64,000 nucleotides of DNA, taken from contig JAEWIX010000090.1 of NCBI GenBank assembly GCA_023386885.1, positions 79,464 through 143,463 on the forward strand, in the 5' to 3' direction. The stretch comes from Pseudomonadota bacterium (GTDB lineage: Bacteria; Pseudomonadota; Alphaproteobacteria; Rhizobiales; Xanthobacteraceae). Made by a program: the position numbers and the translations under genes. The notes under the pieces are model-generated. The model ran no database searches. It was not told where the DNA came from and worked only from the letters and a program-made list of their open reading frames with translations. How positions within the stretch are numbered: position 1 is the stretch's first letter; every line of letters starts with the position of its first letter. This document shows, in pieces, positions 53,104 through 62,382 of this stretch.

Positions 53104-53446
53104 CGCGTCGCTTGTTCAGCCGTAACAACACCTCCGATGCAGACTAGGGGCCAAGCTTCAATAGAACCTTGAGGGATGGCATCGCTTATCGGAGAGGTTA
53201 GTCGGCGCTTAATGCGATCGGTCGAAGTGCGCGGGTCGTGTGGCGGCGTGGGGGACACCAACCAGAATCCGGCGACGCCAAGGTTTCGGCCGCGGATGGC
53301 CAAATTGCCGACGCGGTGCAGGGATACCCTCAAAGCATGCCCCGATTCCAACGCGGTTATCTGTCTCATGGGGTTGCGCCGGCGGTCCAAGCCGCCTATT
53401 GGGGCCCATTGCTTCCGCTTGAGCCCGGTCTTTTAGGCACCCGACG
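53104..53446. other. Divergent intergenic region
   Basis: 343 bases between the leftward cyclase gene and the rightward rhomboid gene. Several short open frames cross it, but none has a ribosome site or recognisable translation. No clear repeat or promoter seen. Confidence 0.4.
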
Positions 53447-54208
53447 TTGGACCCCCGCCTTTCTCCACGCGAACCGATCCTGACGCTCCCCGGCGCGTTG
53501 ACGGCCTATGTCGCGCTGCTGATCGTAATCCATGCGGTCCGAACGCTACTCCTGCCGATCGAGTGGGATTATTGGGTGCTGGAGGTCTTCAGCTTCATCC
53601 CGAAGCGATACGACACCTCCCTCCTGGCCATACCTATTGCTGGAGGAACCGGCGCGAAGGTTTGGACATTCCTCACCTATTCGCTGTTGCACGCCAATCT
53701 GACGCACATCGTGTTCAACATCCTGTGGTTGTTGCCGTTCGGCAGCGCAGTTGCCCGGCGATTTGGCGCGATTCGTTTCTTTGTCTTCATGGCGGTAACG
53801 GCGGTGGCAGGTGCGGCGGCGCACTTGATAACCCACGAGCACGCCATCGCGCCGATGATCGGCGCCTCGGCGTCGGTATCCGGGGCGATGGCCGCAGCGA
53901 TCCGCTTTGCCTTCGTGCGCGGCGGCTTCCTCTCGTTCCGTCGCGGCGATGCCGACGCGGCGGCAACCGTGCCGGCGCAACCGTTGTGGCGCGCGTTGCG
54001 CGATCCGCGCGTGCTCGGATTTTTGGCGGTCTGGTTCGGCATTAACATCGTCTTTGGCGTCGGCTCCATCGGCATCGGGACCGAGGGCGTCTCGGTGGCC
54101 TGGCAGGCGCATATCGGCGGCTTCTTCGCCGGGCTGTTGCTGTTCTCGCTGTTCGATCCGGTGCCGCGGCGCGGGACCCGGATTGCGGTCCCGCCGGTAT
54201 CGGATTGA
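53447..54208 (+). CDS. Rhomboid-family intramembrane serine protease
   Basis: A 253-residue membrane protein with six to seven hydrophobic segments. The HxxxN motif (H87, N91), catalytic S141 in GASAS and H222 in WQAHIGG are present. The usual GxSG is GASA here, a change next to the nucleophile that deserves attention. The frame opens only 24 bases upstream, so TTG at 53447 is the only plausible start. Confidence 0.85.
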   Translation: MDPRLSPREPILTLPGALTAYVALLIVIHAVRTLLLPIEWDYWVLEVFSFIPKRYDTSLLAIPIAGGTGAKVWTFLTYSLLHANLTHIVFNILWLLPFGSAVARRFGAIRFFVFMAVTAVAGAAAHLITHEHAIAPMIGASASVSGAMAAAIRFAFVRGGFLSFRRGDADAAATVPAQPLWRALRDPRVLGFLAVWFGINIVFGVGSIGIGTEGVSVAWQAHIGGFFAGLLLFSLFDPVPRRGTRIAVPPVSD

Positions 54209-54447
54209 CGCAACACAGCTAATTGGTCCCCTTGCTTGCGAGGGTGCGTAATTTCCTCCATCATCTTTTGCATTCAGGCGAGGTGCGGGGCGCAGCCTCT
54301 GATGGCGCTGCCCACCCGATCGCGTGAACGAGACGCGTCTGTTCGTCACATGCGCGTGAACAAAGTTGGCGCTGACGGGTTGCCTGAAGGCGAGAAGGTC
54401 GAGATCGCGTTGTCTCGTACCGCGCGATCGCTTTTTGGGAGGCGACT

Positions 54448-54876
54448 ATGACCGTGCGCTCTATTCTTGATTCCAAGGGTCATCACATCGTTAGCATCGA
54501 GCCCGATATGAAGCTGTCGGACGCGGTGAAGCTCCTGGCTGAGCGGCGCATCGGCGCCGTACTGGTGATCAAGGATCAGCGGATCGAGGGGATTCTGTCG
54601 GAGCGGGATATCGTTCGCGTGCTGGGGCAGCGTGGCGCCGGTGTACTTGATGAGCCGGTGCGCGAGGTCATGACCCGCAAAGTGGTCGGCTGCCGCGAGA
54701 AGGACACGGTTGCCGAAATCATGGAGCGCATGACCGCCGGGAAATTCCGCCACTTGCCGGTGCTGGAAGGTGACAGCATCGTCGGGTTGATTTCAATCGG
54801 CGATGTCGTCAAATGGCGCGTCATGGAGTTCGAGCGCGAACAGGAAGCGTTGCAGGACTATATCAAAACCGCTTGA
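54448..54876 (+). CDS. Tandem CBS-domain protein
   Basis: A 142-residue soluble protein made of two CBS domains (about 8-62 and 75-128; GAVLVI, GILSERDIVR, VMTRKVV, FRHLPVLEG, GLISIGDVV). Such stand-alone pairs bind adenosine nucleotides and adjust partner enzymes. GGGAGG lies six bases before the ATG. The 239-base gap before it shows nothing recognisable. Confidence 0.93.
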   Translation: MTVRSILDSKGHHIVSIEPDMKLSDAVKLLAERRIGAVLVIKDQRIEGILSERDIVRVLGQRGAGVLDEPVREVMTRKVVGCREKDTVAEIMERMTAGKFRHLPVLEGDSIVGLISIGDVVKWRVMEFEREQEALQDYIKTA

Positions 54877-54943
54877 GCGGGTGTTTCCCATTGGATGCCG
54901 TCGCGATCGCGACGGAGGCCGCGACCTTTGGTGCGCGGTGCTT

Positions 54944-55981
54944 CTATTCGCTCTCGACCTGGGACTGACGGTCGGCCTCGGTCGTGATCGCGCCGGGCGC
55001 AAGAATCTCGATCGCCTCCTGGATCGCTTCGATGGCGCGTTCGGTGGCGCGTGCGCCATGGGCGATTGCTTCGTCGGCCCGATGGAATTCGAACCAGCCG
55101 ATCTGGCCGACACGCGGTGCGATCAGAAGATCCGGCGGATCGCCGGCCAGCCGCGCACGCGTGATGCGATCCTGCATGATGTTGAAGGCATCGATCATCA
55201 CGGTGGAAATGCCAGGGCGGCCGCCGCCGCCGAAGAACTCCCGTTTCATGGTGCGCTCGGGCGAGGAGAAGAATTTGCCGATGCCGCGCTTGGCAGGCGG
55301 CGGCGTTTCCTCGACTGCTGGCGGAAGGGGATCGGTTGCCGTGCCATGCGAGAAGATGGTGGTGGCGTGACCGAAGACGTCGGTGCTGAGATTGGCGGCG
55401 ATGACGATTTCGGCGCCGAGCGCGCGAGCAGTTGAAACCGGCACCGGATTGACCAGAGCGCCATCGACCAGCCAACGGTCACCGACGAGAAACGGCGCAA
55501 AAATTCCCGGTAGCGCGAACGAGGCCCGCATCGCATCGACAACGCGACCATGGGTCAGCCAGATTTCGTGCCCCGTGCGGACCTCGGTTGCAACCGATGC
55601 GTATTTCACCGGGAGACTTTCGATCAGCGTTTCGCCGAGCGCGGCTTCCAGTTGCGCGGCGAGTTTGTCACCGCCGATCAGCCCGGAGCCGTTGAGCTTG
55701 ATATCGAGATAACCGAAAATATTGCGGGGTTGCAGGCCGCGCGCCCATTCCTCCAGCTTGTCGAGATGGCCTGACGCGTATGTTCCGCCCACGACTGCGC
55801 CGATCGAGGTGCCGACGATGACATCCGGGACGATGCCATGCGCGATCAGCGTGCGCAGGATGCCAATGTGAGCGAACCCGCGTGCCGCGCCGCCGCCCAA
55901 CGCCAGGCCAACGATCGGCCGTCGGGTCGGACCCAGGCCGATTTTAGTGCGGCCGCTGGTGTTGTTCGGTGTTTTCCCCAT
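54944..55981 (-). CDS. Patatin-like phospholipase (RssA type)
   Basis: A 345-residue esterase. The oxyanion motif GGGAARG (residues 29-35), nucleophile S59 in GTSIG and D173 in VDGALVNP form the Ser-Asp dyad. The ATG at 55981 (MGKTPNNTS) is chosen; the longer frame from 56074 lacks a matching N-terminus. No signal peptide, so it probably acts on membrane lipids from inside the cell. Convergent with the CBS gene. Confidence 0.9.
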   Translation of the reverse strand: MGKTPNNTSGRTKIGLGPTRRPIVGLALGGGAARGFAHIGILRTLIAHGIVPDVIVGTSIGAVVGGTYASGHLDKLEEWARGLQPRNIFGYLDIKLNGSGLIGGDKLAAQLEAALGETLIESLPVKYASVATEVRTGHEIWLTHGRVVDAMRASFALPGIFAPFLVGDRWLVDGALVNPVPVSTARALGAEIVIAANLSTDVFGHATTIFSHGTATDPLPPAVEETPPPAKRGIGKFFSSPERTMKREFFGGGGRPGISTVMIDAFNIMQDRITRARLAGDPPDLLIAPRVGQIGWFEFHRADEAIAHGARATERAIEAIQEAIEILAPGAITTEADRQSQVESE

Positions 55982-56139
55982 CGGACTCTCGAAGTTGCGT
56001 GTCGGGGATAGTCCCAATGAACCGAAAATGCCAGCGATCCGAGGCTGCGATTGACTGATGCGCCGTCGTTTCATGGCTTGAGCGCTGGATTCGACCTTGA
56101 GGCTTGAATTCGCCGCGTTTTAAGTCAAAAACCACCGCG

Positions 56140-57192
56140 ATGATGTTCTTGGGTGGCAGCAGCAGAAAGGCCGGAGTAGGCGTGGGATGGACGTGCGTTC
56201 TCGCATGTCTGTGGGTGCTCGCATGGGCAACGCCGGCCGCAGCTCAACTGTTCAGCGATCGGCCGCCGCCCGTGCCGCCTGCGTCGGTTCCGGATGCACC
56301 TTCCGCACCCGCCATCAGCTTGGCTCCGCCGTCAGGGCCTGCGTCTGGGCCGCCCCTGCCGGCCGCGCTGACGCAACCGCCGGTCACTGCCATCACGCCG
56401 CCGTCACCGCCGGCCGCAGCTCCGGCGCCTAGCCATGCGGTGCTGGCGCTGACGGCCCGTTATGGCAAGGACTTGCCAGTCATCAACGGCGGACTGATCT
56501 GGCGAATTTTCTCCGACAAGCCTGACGAAAGCGGTGCCTTCAAGCTGATCCGCGAGGATCGTGGCGCGACGCCGAATGTCGTCCTGCCGCCGGGCAATTA
56601 CATCGTGCATGTCGCACTCGGCCTCGTCACCGCCGCGCGCTCCGTCACCGTTCGTTCCGATACGGATCGTGAATCGTTTTTGTTGCCGGCTGGCGGGCTT
56701 CGCATCGAGGGGCGCGTCGGGACGTCGAAGATTCCGGCGAACCAGATTTCCTTCAGCGTTCACAAAGGCAGTCAATTTGATTCCGGCGGCGAAAGCCCGG
56801 CATTGGTGCCCAACGCCACGCCGGGCGATGTGGTGATCCTGCCCGAGGGCACCTACAACATCATTTCGAATTATGGTGACGCCAACTCGGTGGTGCGCTC
56901 CGACATTCGCGTTCAGGCCGGCAAGCTGACCGACGCCACGATTACGCATCGCGCCGCCGTCATCACTCTCAAACTGGTCGGTGAGAAGGGCGGCGAAGCC
57001 TTGGCTAATACGGCTTGGTCGGTGATCACGCCTGGCGGTGACGTCGTCAAGGAATCGATTGGTGCATTTCCACGCGTGATTCTGGCCGAGGGTGAATACC
57101 GCGCCATCGCCAAGAACGAAGGCAAGGTGTTCGAGCAGTCCTTCAAGGTCGTCAACGGCGTCGACAGGGAGGTCGAGGTCGTCGCGCGATAA
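56140..57192 (+). CDS. Secreted proline-rich protein of unknown function
   Basis: A 350-residue exported protein. The signal peptide ends at AAAQ (about residue 36), followed by a 60-residue Pro/Ala-rich linker (many PP pairs). The C-terminal part holds three or so similar beta-sandwich-like segments (VVLPPGNYIVHVALG, VILPEGTYNIISNYG, VILAEGEYRAIAKNEG), each with the pattern LPxGxYxI. These look like carboxypeptidase-regulatory or transthyretin-like repeats. Divergent from the patatin gene. Function unknown. Confidence 0.75.
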   Translation: MMFLGGSSRKAGVGVGWTCVLACLWVLAWATPAAAQLFSDRPPPVPPASVPDAPSAPAISLAPPSGPASGPPLPAALTQPPVTAITPPSPPAAAPAPSHAVLALTARYGKDLPVINGGLIWRIFSDKPDESGAFKLIREDRGATPNVVLPPGNYIVHVALGLVTAARSVTVRSDTDRESFLLPAGGLRIEGRVGTSKIPANQISFSVHKGSQFDSGGESPALVPNATPGDVVILPEGTYNIISNYGDANSVVRSDIRVQAGKLTDATITHRAAVITLKLVGEKGGEALANTAWSVITPGGDVVKESIGAFPRVILAEGEYRAIAKNEGKVFEQSFKVVNGVDREVEVVAR

Positions 57193-57213
57193 CGCTGTCC
57201 GACGTGCTTCGGA

Positions 57214-57777
57214 TCAGAACCGCGTCACGATATCCGCAAGCACCGGGCGAGGGCGATCTTCGTTGGCCTTCTCCGACTTGCCGATATGGACAAAGCCGAC
57301 AAGTTGCTCGTCGCCCTTAAGACCAAGTCCGCTCAGCACGTCGCGATCGTAGGCGAACCAGCCGGTCAGCCAGTTGGTCCCGTAGCCGAGCGCCGTCGCG
57401 GCAGTGACGATATTCAGCGCACTGGCTCCGGCGGACAACTGCTGCTCCCACGGCGGCACCTTTGGGTGCGCCTTCGGCGAACTGACAACCGCGATCACAA
57501 GTGGCGCCTCGGTGAGACTGGCGCGCGCGCGAGCAACGTCCTCAGCCGGAGCATCCGGATTTCGCTTGGTGAAGACATTCGCGATGACGTCGCCGGCGCG
57601 ATTGCGCGCTTCGCCCTGGAAAACGATGAAACGCCACGGTGCCAGCTTGCCGTGATCGGGGACGCGTGCACCGATGGTCAGAATGGTTTCGAGTTCGCTC
57701 TCGGTCGGGGCGTTGGCGGTCATATCGCGCGGCTTCACCGAGCGGCGGGTCTTCAGAAAATCGATGATATCGGACAT
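57214..57777 (-). CDS. Nitroreductase family flavoprotein
   Basis: A 187-residue FMN-dependent oxidoreductase with the TRRSVK start, ARVPDHGKLAPWRF active-site region and GWL-type C-terminal segment (GYGTNWLTGWFAYD). The YdjA-like single-domain group reduces nitro or quinone compounds. The ATG at 57777 gives the usual length. Just downstream of thrS in the same direction. Confidence 0.88.
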   Translation of the reverse strand: MSDIIDFLKTRRSVKPRDMTANAPTESELETILTIGARVPDHGKLAPWRFIVFQGEARNRAGDVIANVFTKRNPDAPAEDVARARASLTEAPLVIAVVSSPKAHPKVPPWEQQLSAGASALNIVTAATALGYGTNWLTGWFAYDRDVLSGLGLKGDEQLVGFVHIGKSEKANEDRPRPVLADIVTRF

Positions 57778-57862
57778 GTATTCTGACTGCGCTTTCGTAA
57801 TGGAATTGACGTGTCGATGAACGACCTCGGCCAATCATGGTTGCAACCGATGTAACGCCGCA

Positions 57863-57887
57863 GATGCCCGGCACAAGGCCGGGCATC
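57863..57887. repeat. REP-like palindrome after thrS
   Basis: GATGCCCGGC and GCCGGGCATC flank ACAAG perfectly. I recall this motif as a very common dispersed palindrome in Bradyrhizobiaceae; read through, it gives the tell-tale MPGLVPGI translation. It may also serve as a thrS transcript end. Confidence 0.65.
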
Positions 57888-57903
57888 GTGACTTCGATGC
57901 AAT

Positions 57904-59955
57904 CTAAATGGCGTGCGCGGCGGCTTCCGCGCGGGCGCGCTTGACGTCCGGCGGCGTGGCTTCTTCCACCAAGGCCGCCAGCGCATCCGCGAGCGACATC
58001 ACGGTCTGGCCATCGTGGCCGAGACGGCGGATTGAAACCGAATGCGTTTCGGCTTCCTTCTTGCCGACCACGAGGAGGGCGGGGATTTTCGCCAGCGAGT
58101 GTTCGCGCACCTTGTAGTTGATCTTCTCGTTGCGCAGGTCGAGTTCGACGCGCAGTCCCGCCCGCTTCGCGGCGGCGGCGACCTGCTTTGCATATTCGTC
58201 GCCTTCCGAGGTGATCGTGGTGACGACCGCCTGCACCGGCGCGAGCCACAGCGGGAAGTGGCCGGCGAAATGTTCGATCAGAATGCCGGTGAAGCGCTCC
58301 ATCGAGCCGCAGATCGCGCGATGCACCATGATCGGGATTTTCTTCGAGCCGTCAGCGTCGATGTAGAAGGCACCGAACAGCCCCGGCAGGTTGAGATCGA
58401 CCTGCGTGGTGCCGCATTGCCAGTCGCGGCCGATAGCGTCGCGCAGCACGTATTCGAACTTCGGGCCGTAGAACGCGCCTTCACCCGGATTGATCGCGGT
58501 CTTGATCCGCCCGCCGGATTGGCTTTCGATCTCGTGCAGCACGGTCGCCATCACGCGCTCGGCATGATCCCAACTCTCATCGGTGCCGACGCGCTTTTCC
58601 GGCCGCGTCGAGAGCTTGACCACGATGTCGCCGAACCCGAAATCCGAATAGGTCGACAGGATCAGTTCGTTGATCTTGAGGCATTCCTCGGCGAGTTGTT
58701 CTTCGGTGCAGAAGACATGCGCATCGTCCTGCGTGAAGCCGCGCACGCGCATCAGGCCATGCATGGCGCCGGACGGTTCGTAGCGATGCACGATGCCGAA
58801 TTCCGCCATGCGTAGCGGCAGATCGCGGTAGCTTTTCAGGCCGTGCTTGAAGAGCTGTACGTGGCCGGGACAGTTCATTGGTTTCAGCACGAACCAGCGC
58901 TTGTCCTCGGCCTCGTCGCCAGCCGATTGCGCCGCGAACATGTTCTCGCGATACCAGTTCCAGTGGCCCGAGGTTTCCCACAGCACCTTGTCGAGAATCT
59001 GCGGCGCATTGACCTCGTCGTAGTCGCCGGCGAGGCGGCGACGCATATAAGCCACCAGCGTCTGGAACAGAGTCCAGCCCTTGGCGTGCCAGAACACGAC
59101 GCCGGGGCCTTCTTCCTGGAAATGAAACAGATCCAACTCGCGGCCGAGCTTGCGGTGATCGCGCTTCTCGGCTTCCTCGATCTGCTTCAGATAAGCGTCG
59201 AGTTCTTCCTGCTTGGCGAATGCGGTGCCGTAGATGCGCGTCAGCATAGGATTGTTGCTGTCGCCGCGCCAATAGGCGCCTGCCACCTTCATCAGCTTGA
59301 AGGCGTTGCCGATCTTGCCGGTGGAGGTCATATGCGGGCCGCGGCACAGATCGAACCAGTCGCCCTGATAGTAGATCTTGATCGGCTCGTCGCCCGGAAT
59401 GGCGTCGACCAATTCCACCTTGAAGGCTTCGCCCTTGTCGCGAAACACCTGCTTGGTCTTTTCGCGATCCCAGACGTCCTTGGTGAAAGGTTTGTCGTGC
59501 GCGATGATCTCGCGCATCTTCTTTTCGATCGCGGCGAAGTCGTCCAGCGTGAACGGCTCGTTGCGGAAGAAATCGTAGTAGAAGCCGTTCTCGATCACCG
59601 GGCCGATGGTCACTTGCGTGCCCGGCCACAGCGTCTGCACAGCCTCAGCCAGCACATGCGCGCAATCGTGGCGGATCAATTCCAGTGCGCGGGGGTCGTC
59701 GCGGCCGATAAATTCAATGCGCGCGCCTTGCTCGATCGGATCGGCAAGGTCGGTCACCACGCCATCCAGCGCCATTGCCACGGTGCGCTTGGCGAGCGAC
59801 GGCGAGATGCCCTTGGCGATCTCGACACCGGTGATGCCCTTGGTGAAATCGCGGCGGGCGCCGTCGGGAAAGGTGAGGGTGACGTTCAGGGATTCGGCAG
59901 GCTTGAGGTTGGCGAGGCCAAACTGGAATCCTGAGGGGGGCGTATTTTCGGACAT
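57904..59955 (-). CDS. thrS: Threonine-tRNA ligase
   Basis: A 683-residue class II synthetase. A TGS domain (about 20-88) is followed by the editing domain with HDCAH, then the catalytic core with motif 1, the zinc-site NCPGH, motif 2 (FGIVHRYEPSGAMHGLMRVRGFTQDDAH) and motif 3, and the anticodon-binding C-terminus. Some 20-25 residues longer than usual at the N-terminus, so an internal start is possible. Confidence 0.97.
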   Translation of the reverse strand: MSENTPPSGFQFGLANLKPAESLNVTLTFPDGARRDFTKGITGVEIAKGISPSLAKRTVAMALDGVVTDLADPIEQGARIEFIGRDDPRALELIRHDCAHVLAEAVQTLWPGTQVTIGPVIENGFYYDFFRNEPFTLDDFAAIEKKMREIIAHDKPFTKDVWDREKTKQVFRDKGEAFKVELVDAIPGDEPIKIYYQGDWFDLCRGPHMTSTGKIGNAFKLMKVAGAYWRGDSNNPMLTRIYGTAFAKQEELDAYLKQIEEAEKRDHRKLGRELDLFHFQEEGPGVVFWHAKGWTLFQTLVAYMRRRLAGDYDEVNAPQILDKVLWETSGHWNWYRENMFAAQSAGDEAEDKRWFVLKPMNCPGHVQLFKHGLKSYRDLPLRMAEFGIVHRYEPSGAMHGLMRVRGFTQDDAHVFCTEEQLAEECLKINELILSTYSDFGFGDIVVKLSTRPEKRVGTDESWDHAERVMATVLHEIESQSGGRIKTAINPGEGAFYGPKFEYVLRDAIGRDWQCGTTQVDLNLPGLFGAFYIDADGSKKIPIMVHRAICGSMERFTGILIEHFAGHFPLWLAPVQAVVTTITSEGDEYAKQVAAAAKRAGLRVELDLRNEKINYKVREHSLAKIPALLVVGKKEAETHSVSIRRLGHDGQTVMSLADALAALVEEATPPDVKRARAEAAAHAI

Positions 59956-60120
59956 CGTAGTCTCCTCTGGCTCACTCCTGCGAACGAGCGCAGGTAAGCG
60001 GAAAGCGCCGGTATAGCAGCCACCCGGCGACTTGCAACGGTTGAAAAGCAGTGCCGGCGTCCCACATCAAGCCGACCCGACGCTACCGGAGAGGCGCCAG
60101 GCTGTTGTGGATGCCTCCCT

Positions 60121-60141
60121 TATAATTTCATGCAACTGCAT
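60121..60141 (+). promoter_or_regulatory. TATAAT box and overlapping dyad before the MFS gene
   Basis: TATAAT (60121-60126) lies 39 bases before the MFS GTG. ATGCA-AC-TGCAT (60130-60141) directly follows, well placed for a repressor. No good -35 box at normal spacing was found. Confidence 0.35.
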
Positions 60142-60164
60142 CAAAATCGTGATATGAGGGTCGG

Positions 60165-61334
60165 GTGAAGTTCTCTTTTGCACCCACCGCTTTGTTGCTC
60201 GGCAATTTTGTCATCGGCACCTCGATCATGGGGCCGACAGGCATGTTGAACGAATTGTCGTCTGGTCTCGGCGTTTCGATCCGCGACACCGGGCTGCTCA
60301 TCACCTTCGGCGCAGCGGCGCTGTTTATCTGTTCACCGCTCAGCGCCTGGCTGACCGGTCGATTCGATCGTCGCAAGTTTCTCGGCGGCCTCATCGTGTT
60401 GTTGGCGCTGTGCAACGCCGCGTCCGCTTTCGCGCCGGACTACGCGACGTTGATGGCGATCCGGCTGGTGATGATGGCGGTGGCGGCGCCCTTCACGCCG
60501 CAAGCCGCCGGCACGGTGAGCTTGATCGTGCCGGTCGAGAAGCGCGGCAGCACCATTGCATATGTCTTTCTCGGTTGGTCGCTGGCGGCGGCGGCCGGAT
60601 TGCCGATGGTCACCATCATCGCCAGCCATGCCGGCTGGCGAACGGCCTATCTGTGCATCGCGGCTTTGTCGTGCATCAGCTTTTTGTTGCTGATCTGGCA
60701 ATTGCCGTCGCGCGTGAGCGGCGTGGCGGTCGATCTCAAGACGTGGGTGTCGCTCGGTCGCAATCCATTGGTGGTCATGTTGCTGCTGATCACCATCCTT
60801 CAGATGTCGGGTCAGTTCATCCTTCTCACGTTCATGGCGCCGCTCCTGACGCGTCTTGCGCAGGCGACGCCTGGCGCGATCGCGGTGGTGTTCGCGCTCT
60901 ACGGCATCTTCGGATTCATCGGCAACGTCATGGCGACGCAATTGGTCGACCGCTGGGGCGGCTACCGGACATCGCTGGTGTTCGTCGTTGTGCTGCTCGC
61001 CGGCATAGCGATCTGGGCGGTCGGCGCGGGAACGCTCGCCGTCATGGCGGTGGGTGTCAGCGTGTGGGGGATCGGATTTGCATCGACCAACTCGATGCAG
61101 CAAGTCCGTCTGGTCGGCGCGGCGCCGCCATTCGCCGGCGCATCGGTCTCGCTCAACACGTCGGTCTTATATGTGGGGCAGGCGATCGGCTCGGCCATCG
61201 GCGGCGTGCTGTTCGCACGCGACATGCTTTACGCCCTGGGCTATGTCGGAGTGGCATTCGTCGTCGCCGCGTTGCTGGCGGTGCTGATGACCCGGCGCTT
61301 CGAGACAGCAGATGTTGCGAAGGAGAACGCCTGA
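60165..61334 (+). CDS. MFS transporter, DHA1/arabinose-efflux type
   Basis: A 389-residue transporter with 12 membrane segments. Loop 2-3 carries the basic motif LTGRFDRRKFL typical of motif A. Starts at GTG 60165 with GAGG about nine bases upstream. Divergent from thrS. Relatives export sugars or drugs; the substrate here is unknown. Confidence 0.9.
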   Translation: MKFSFAPTALLLGNFVIGTSIMGPTGMLNELSSGLGVSIRDTGLLITFGAAALFICSPLSAWLTGRFDRRKFLGGLIVLLALCNAASAFAPDYATLMAIRLVMMAVAAPFTPQAAGTVSLIVPVEKRGSTIAYVFLGWSLAAAAGLPMVTIIASHAGWRTAYLCIAALSCISFLLLIWQLPSRVSGVAVDLKTWVSLGRNPLVVMLLLITILQMSGQFILLTFMAPLLTRLAQATPGAIAVVFALYGIFGFIGNVMATQLVDRWGGYRTSLVFVVVLLAGIAIWAVGAGTLAVMAVGVSVWGIGFASTNSMQQVRLVGAAPPFAGASVSLNTSVLYVGQAIGSAIGGVLFARDMLYALGYVGVAFVVAALLAVLMTRRFETADVAKENA

Positions 61335-61346
61335 AGTGTTCTCGCC

Positions 61347-61673
61347 TCAGTCGCAGAGCCGCGTCAACATGGCGCGGAAATTGACGCCGGGAAGCTGCAT
61401 CGCATCGCCTTCCAGTTCAATGACGTCGCCGACCATCGATCCTTTCAGGGTCAGTGTCACCCTGTCGACGCCGAACAGTGGCTTGAAGCTGGGATCCTGA
61501 TTGTGCCGCTGGGTCGCAACCTTGACGACGATATCGTCGTCGGTGCCGCTGTAGCTTCCGATAAAGGCGAATGCCGTATTGCCGCCGCGAACCTTGCCGT
61601 CGATGGCATAAACTACGCCGCAGCCTGTTCCATGAATCGTATGGAACTCAACCGAATAAAGTCCGTTGCGCAC
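61347..61673 (-). CDS. GrlR-like small protein
   Basis: A 108-residue protein starting with GTG at 61673 (VRNGLYSVEFHTIHGTGCGVVYAIDGK). It matches what I recall of the GrlR family: FAFIGSY, ATQRHNQDPSFKPLFG, VTLTLKG, and LPGVNF near the end. In enteropathogens GrlR binds and represses the activator GrlA, but chromosomal orphans like this one are common and uncharacterised. An inverted repeat (61750-61780) lies upstream. Confidence 0.75.
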   Translation of the reverse strand: MRNGLYSVEFHTIHGTGCGVVYAIDGKVRGGNTAFAFIGSYSGTDDDIVVKVATQRHNQDPSFKPLFGVDRVTLTLKGSMVGDVIELEGDAMQLPGVNFRAMLTRLCD

Positions 61674-61836
61674 GCCAGCCCGCCACGATCGTGATGATAA
61701 CTTATCCGATCCTATGGCTTGTCGAGTTGAGGAACAATCCGGAAGTTGCAAATCGCCGCGTTTTCAAGCGCGGCAAATTTGTCGCTCAGTTCCTCCGCAA
61801 CATCGACTCGCACGCATTCGATGCGCGAGCCGAAAT

Positions 61837-62169
61837 TCAGGGCTGCTGATCGTTGACGCCCCGCCAGCGTCCGTAGCGCCATGGCAAGTACCACCTCGCA
61901 GCCGCCGGACGTGATTGAGGCACGTTGTCGATGCCGTGCGTTCCCCATGGCTGGCAGCGTAGCAGGCGTGCCAGCGTCATCCAGCCGCCGGCCCACAATC
62001 CAAAGCGGCCAATTGCCTCGTCGGCATAAACGGAGCAGGTGGGAAGGTGGCGGCAATTATAACCGATCAGCGGCGACAGCGTGTGGCGATAGCACCAGAT
62101 GGCCGCTTGCCCGGTCCGGCGAGGCAGTTTTTGCAGCGTGGCCGCGCAGTGGGGGCAGGGCGAAGTCAT
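61837..62169 (-). CDS. yidD: Membrane protein insertion factor YidD
   Basis: A 110-residue small protein with the YidD core: YRHTLSPLIGYNCRHLPTCSVYADEAI and LARLLRCQPWG-HG-DNVP. It helps YidC insert inner-membrane proteins. The N-terminus has CPHCAATLQKL with an extra CxxC-like pair. Usually near rpmH/yidC; here it stands near thrS and the IscU-like gene, an order I recall from Bradyrhizobiaceae. Confidence 0.93.
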   Translation of the reverse strand: MTSPCPHCAATLQKLPRRTGQAAIWCYRHTLSPLIGYNCRHLPTCSVYADEAIGRFGLWAGGWMTLARLLRCQPWGTHGIDNVPQSRPAAARWYLPWRYGRWRGVNDQQP

Positions 62170-62348
62170 CGGCGTCTCGATATATCAATCCGCGAGTTTC
62201 GCGGATGGAACCAGGCGGGTTTGGCATTTGCGACACACTTAGTGAAATATCGCACGTTTGGTATCGCAAGGCAGCAAAAGACAGTTGGAGTGTCGTGCGG
62301 GCGCGACTAGGCTTGTTCATGACAGTTTGATTTGATGCGCTGAATCGT

Positions 62349-62370
62349 CCGACCGTATTGATACGGTCGG
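62349..62370 (+). promoter_or_regulatory. Perfect hairpin abutting the ribosome site of the ClpP-like gene
   Basis: CCGACCGTAT and ATACGGTCGG flank TG. The hairpin ends at 62370 and the Shine-Dalgarno GGAGGGG starts at 62371, with GTG at 62383. It may set translation, or act as a DNA operator. Confidence 0.5.
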
Positions 62371-62382
62371 GGAGGGGATCGT

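Noticed and set aside
53176..53436. Short plus-strand frame of 86 codons between the cyclase and rhomboid genes
   Set aside because: No ribosome site, arginine-rich random-looking translation, and overlapping alternatives in other frames.
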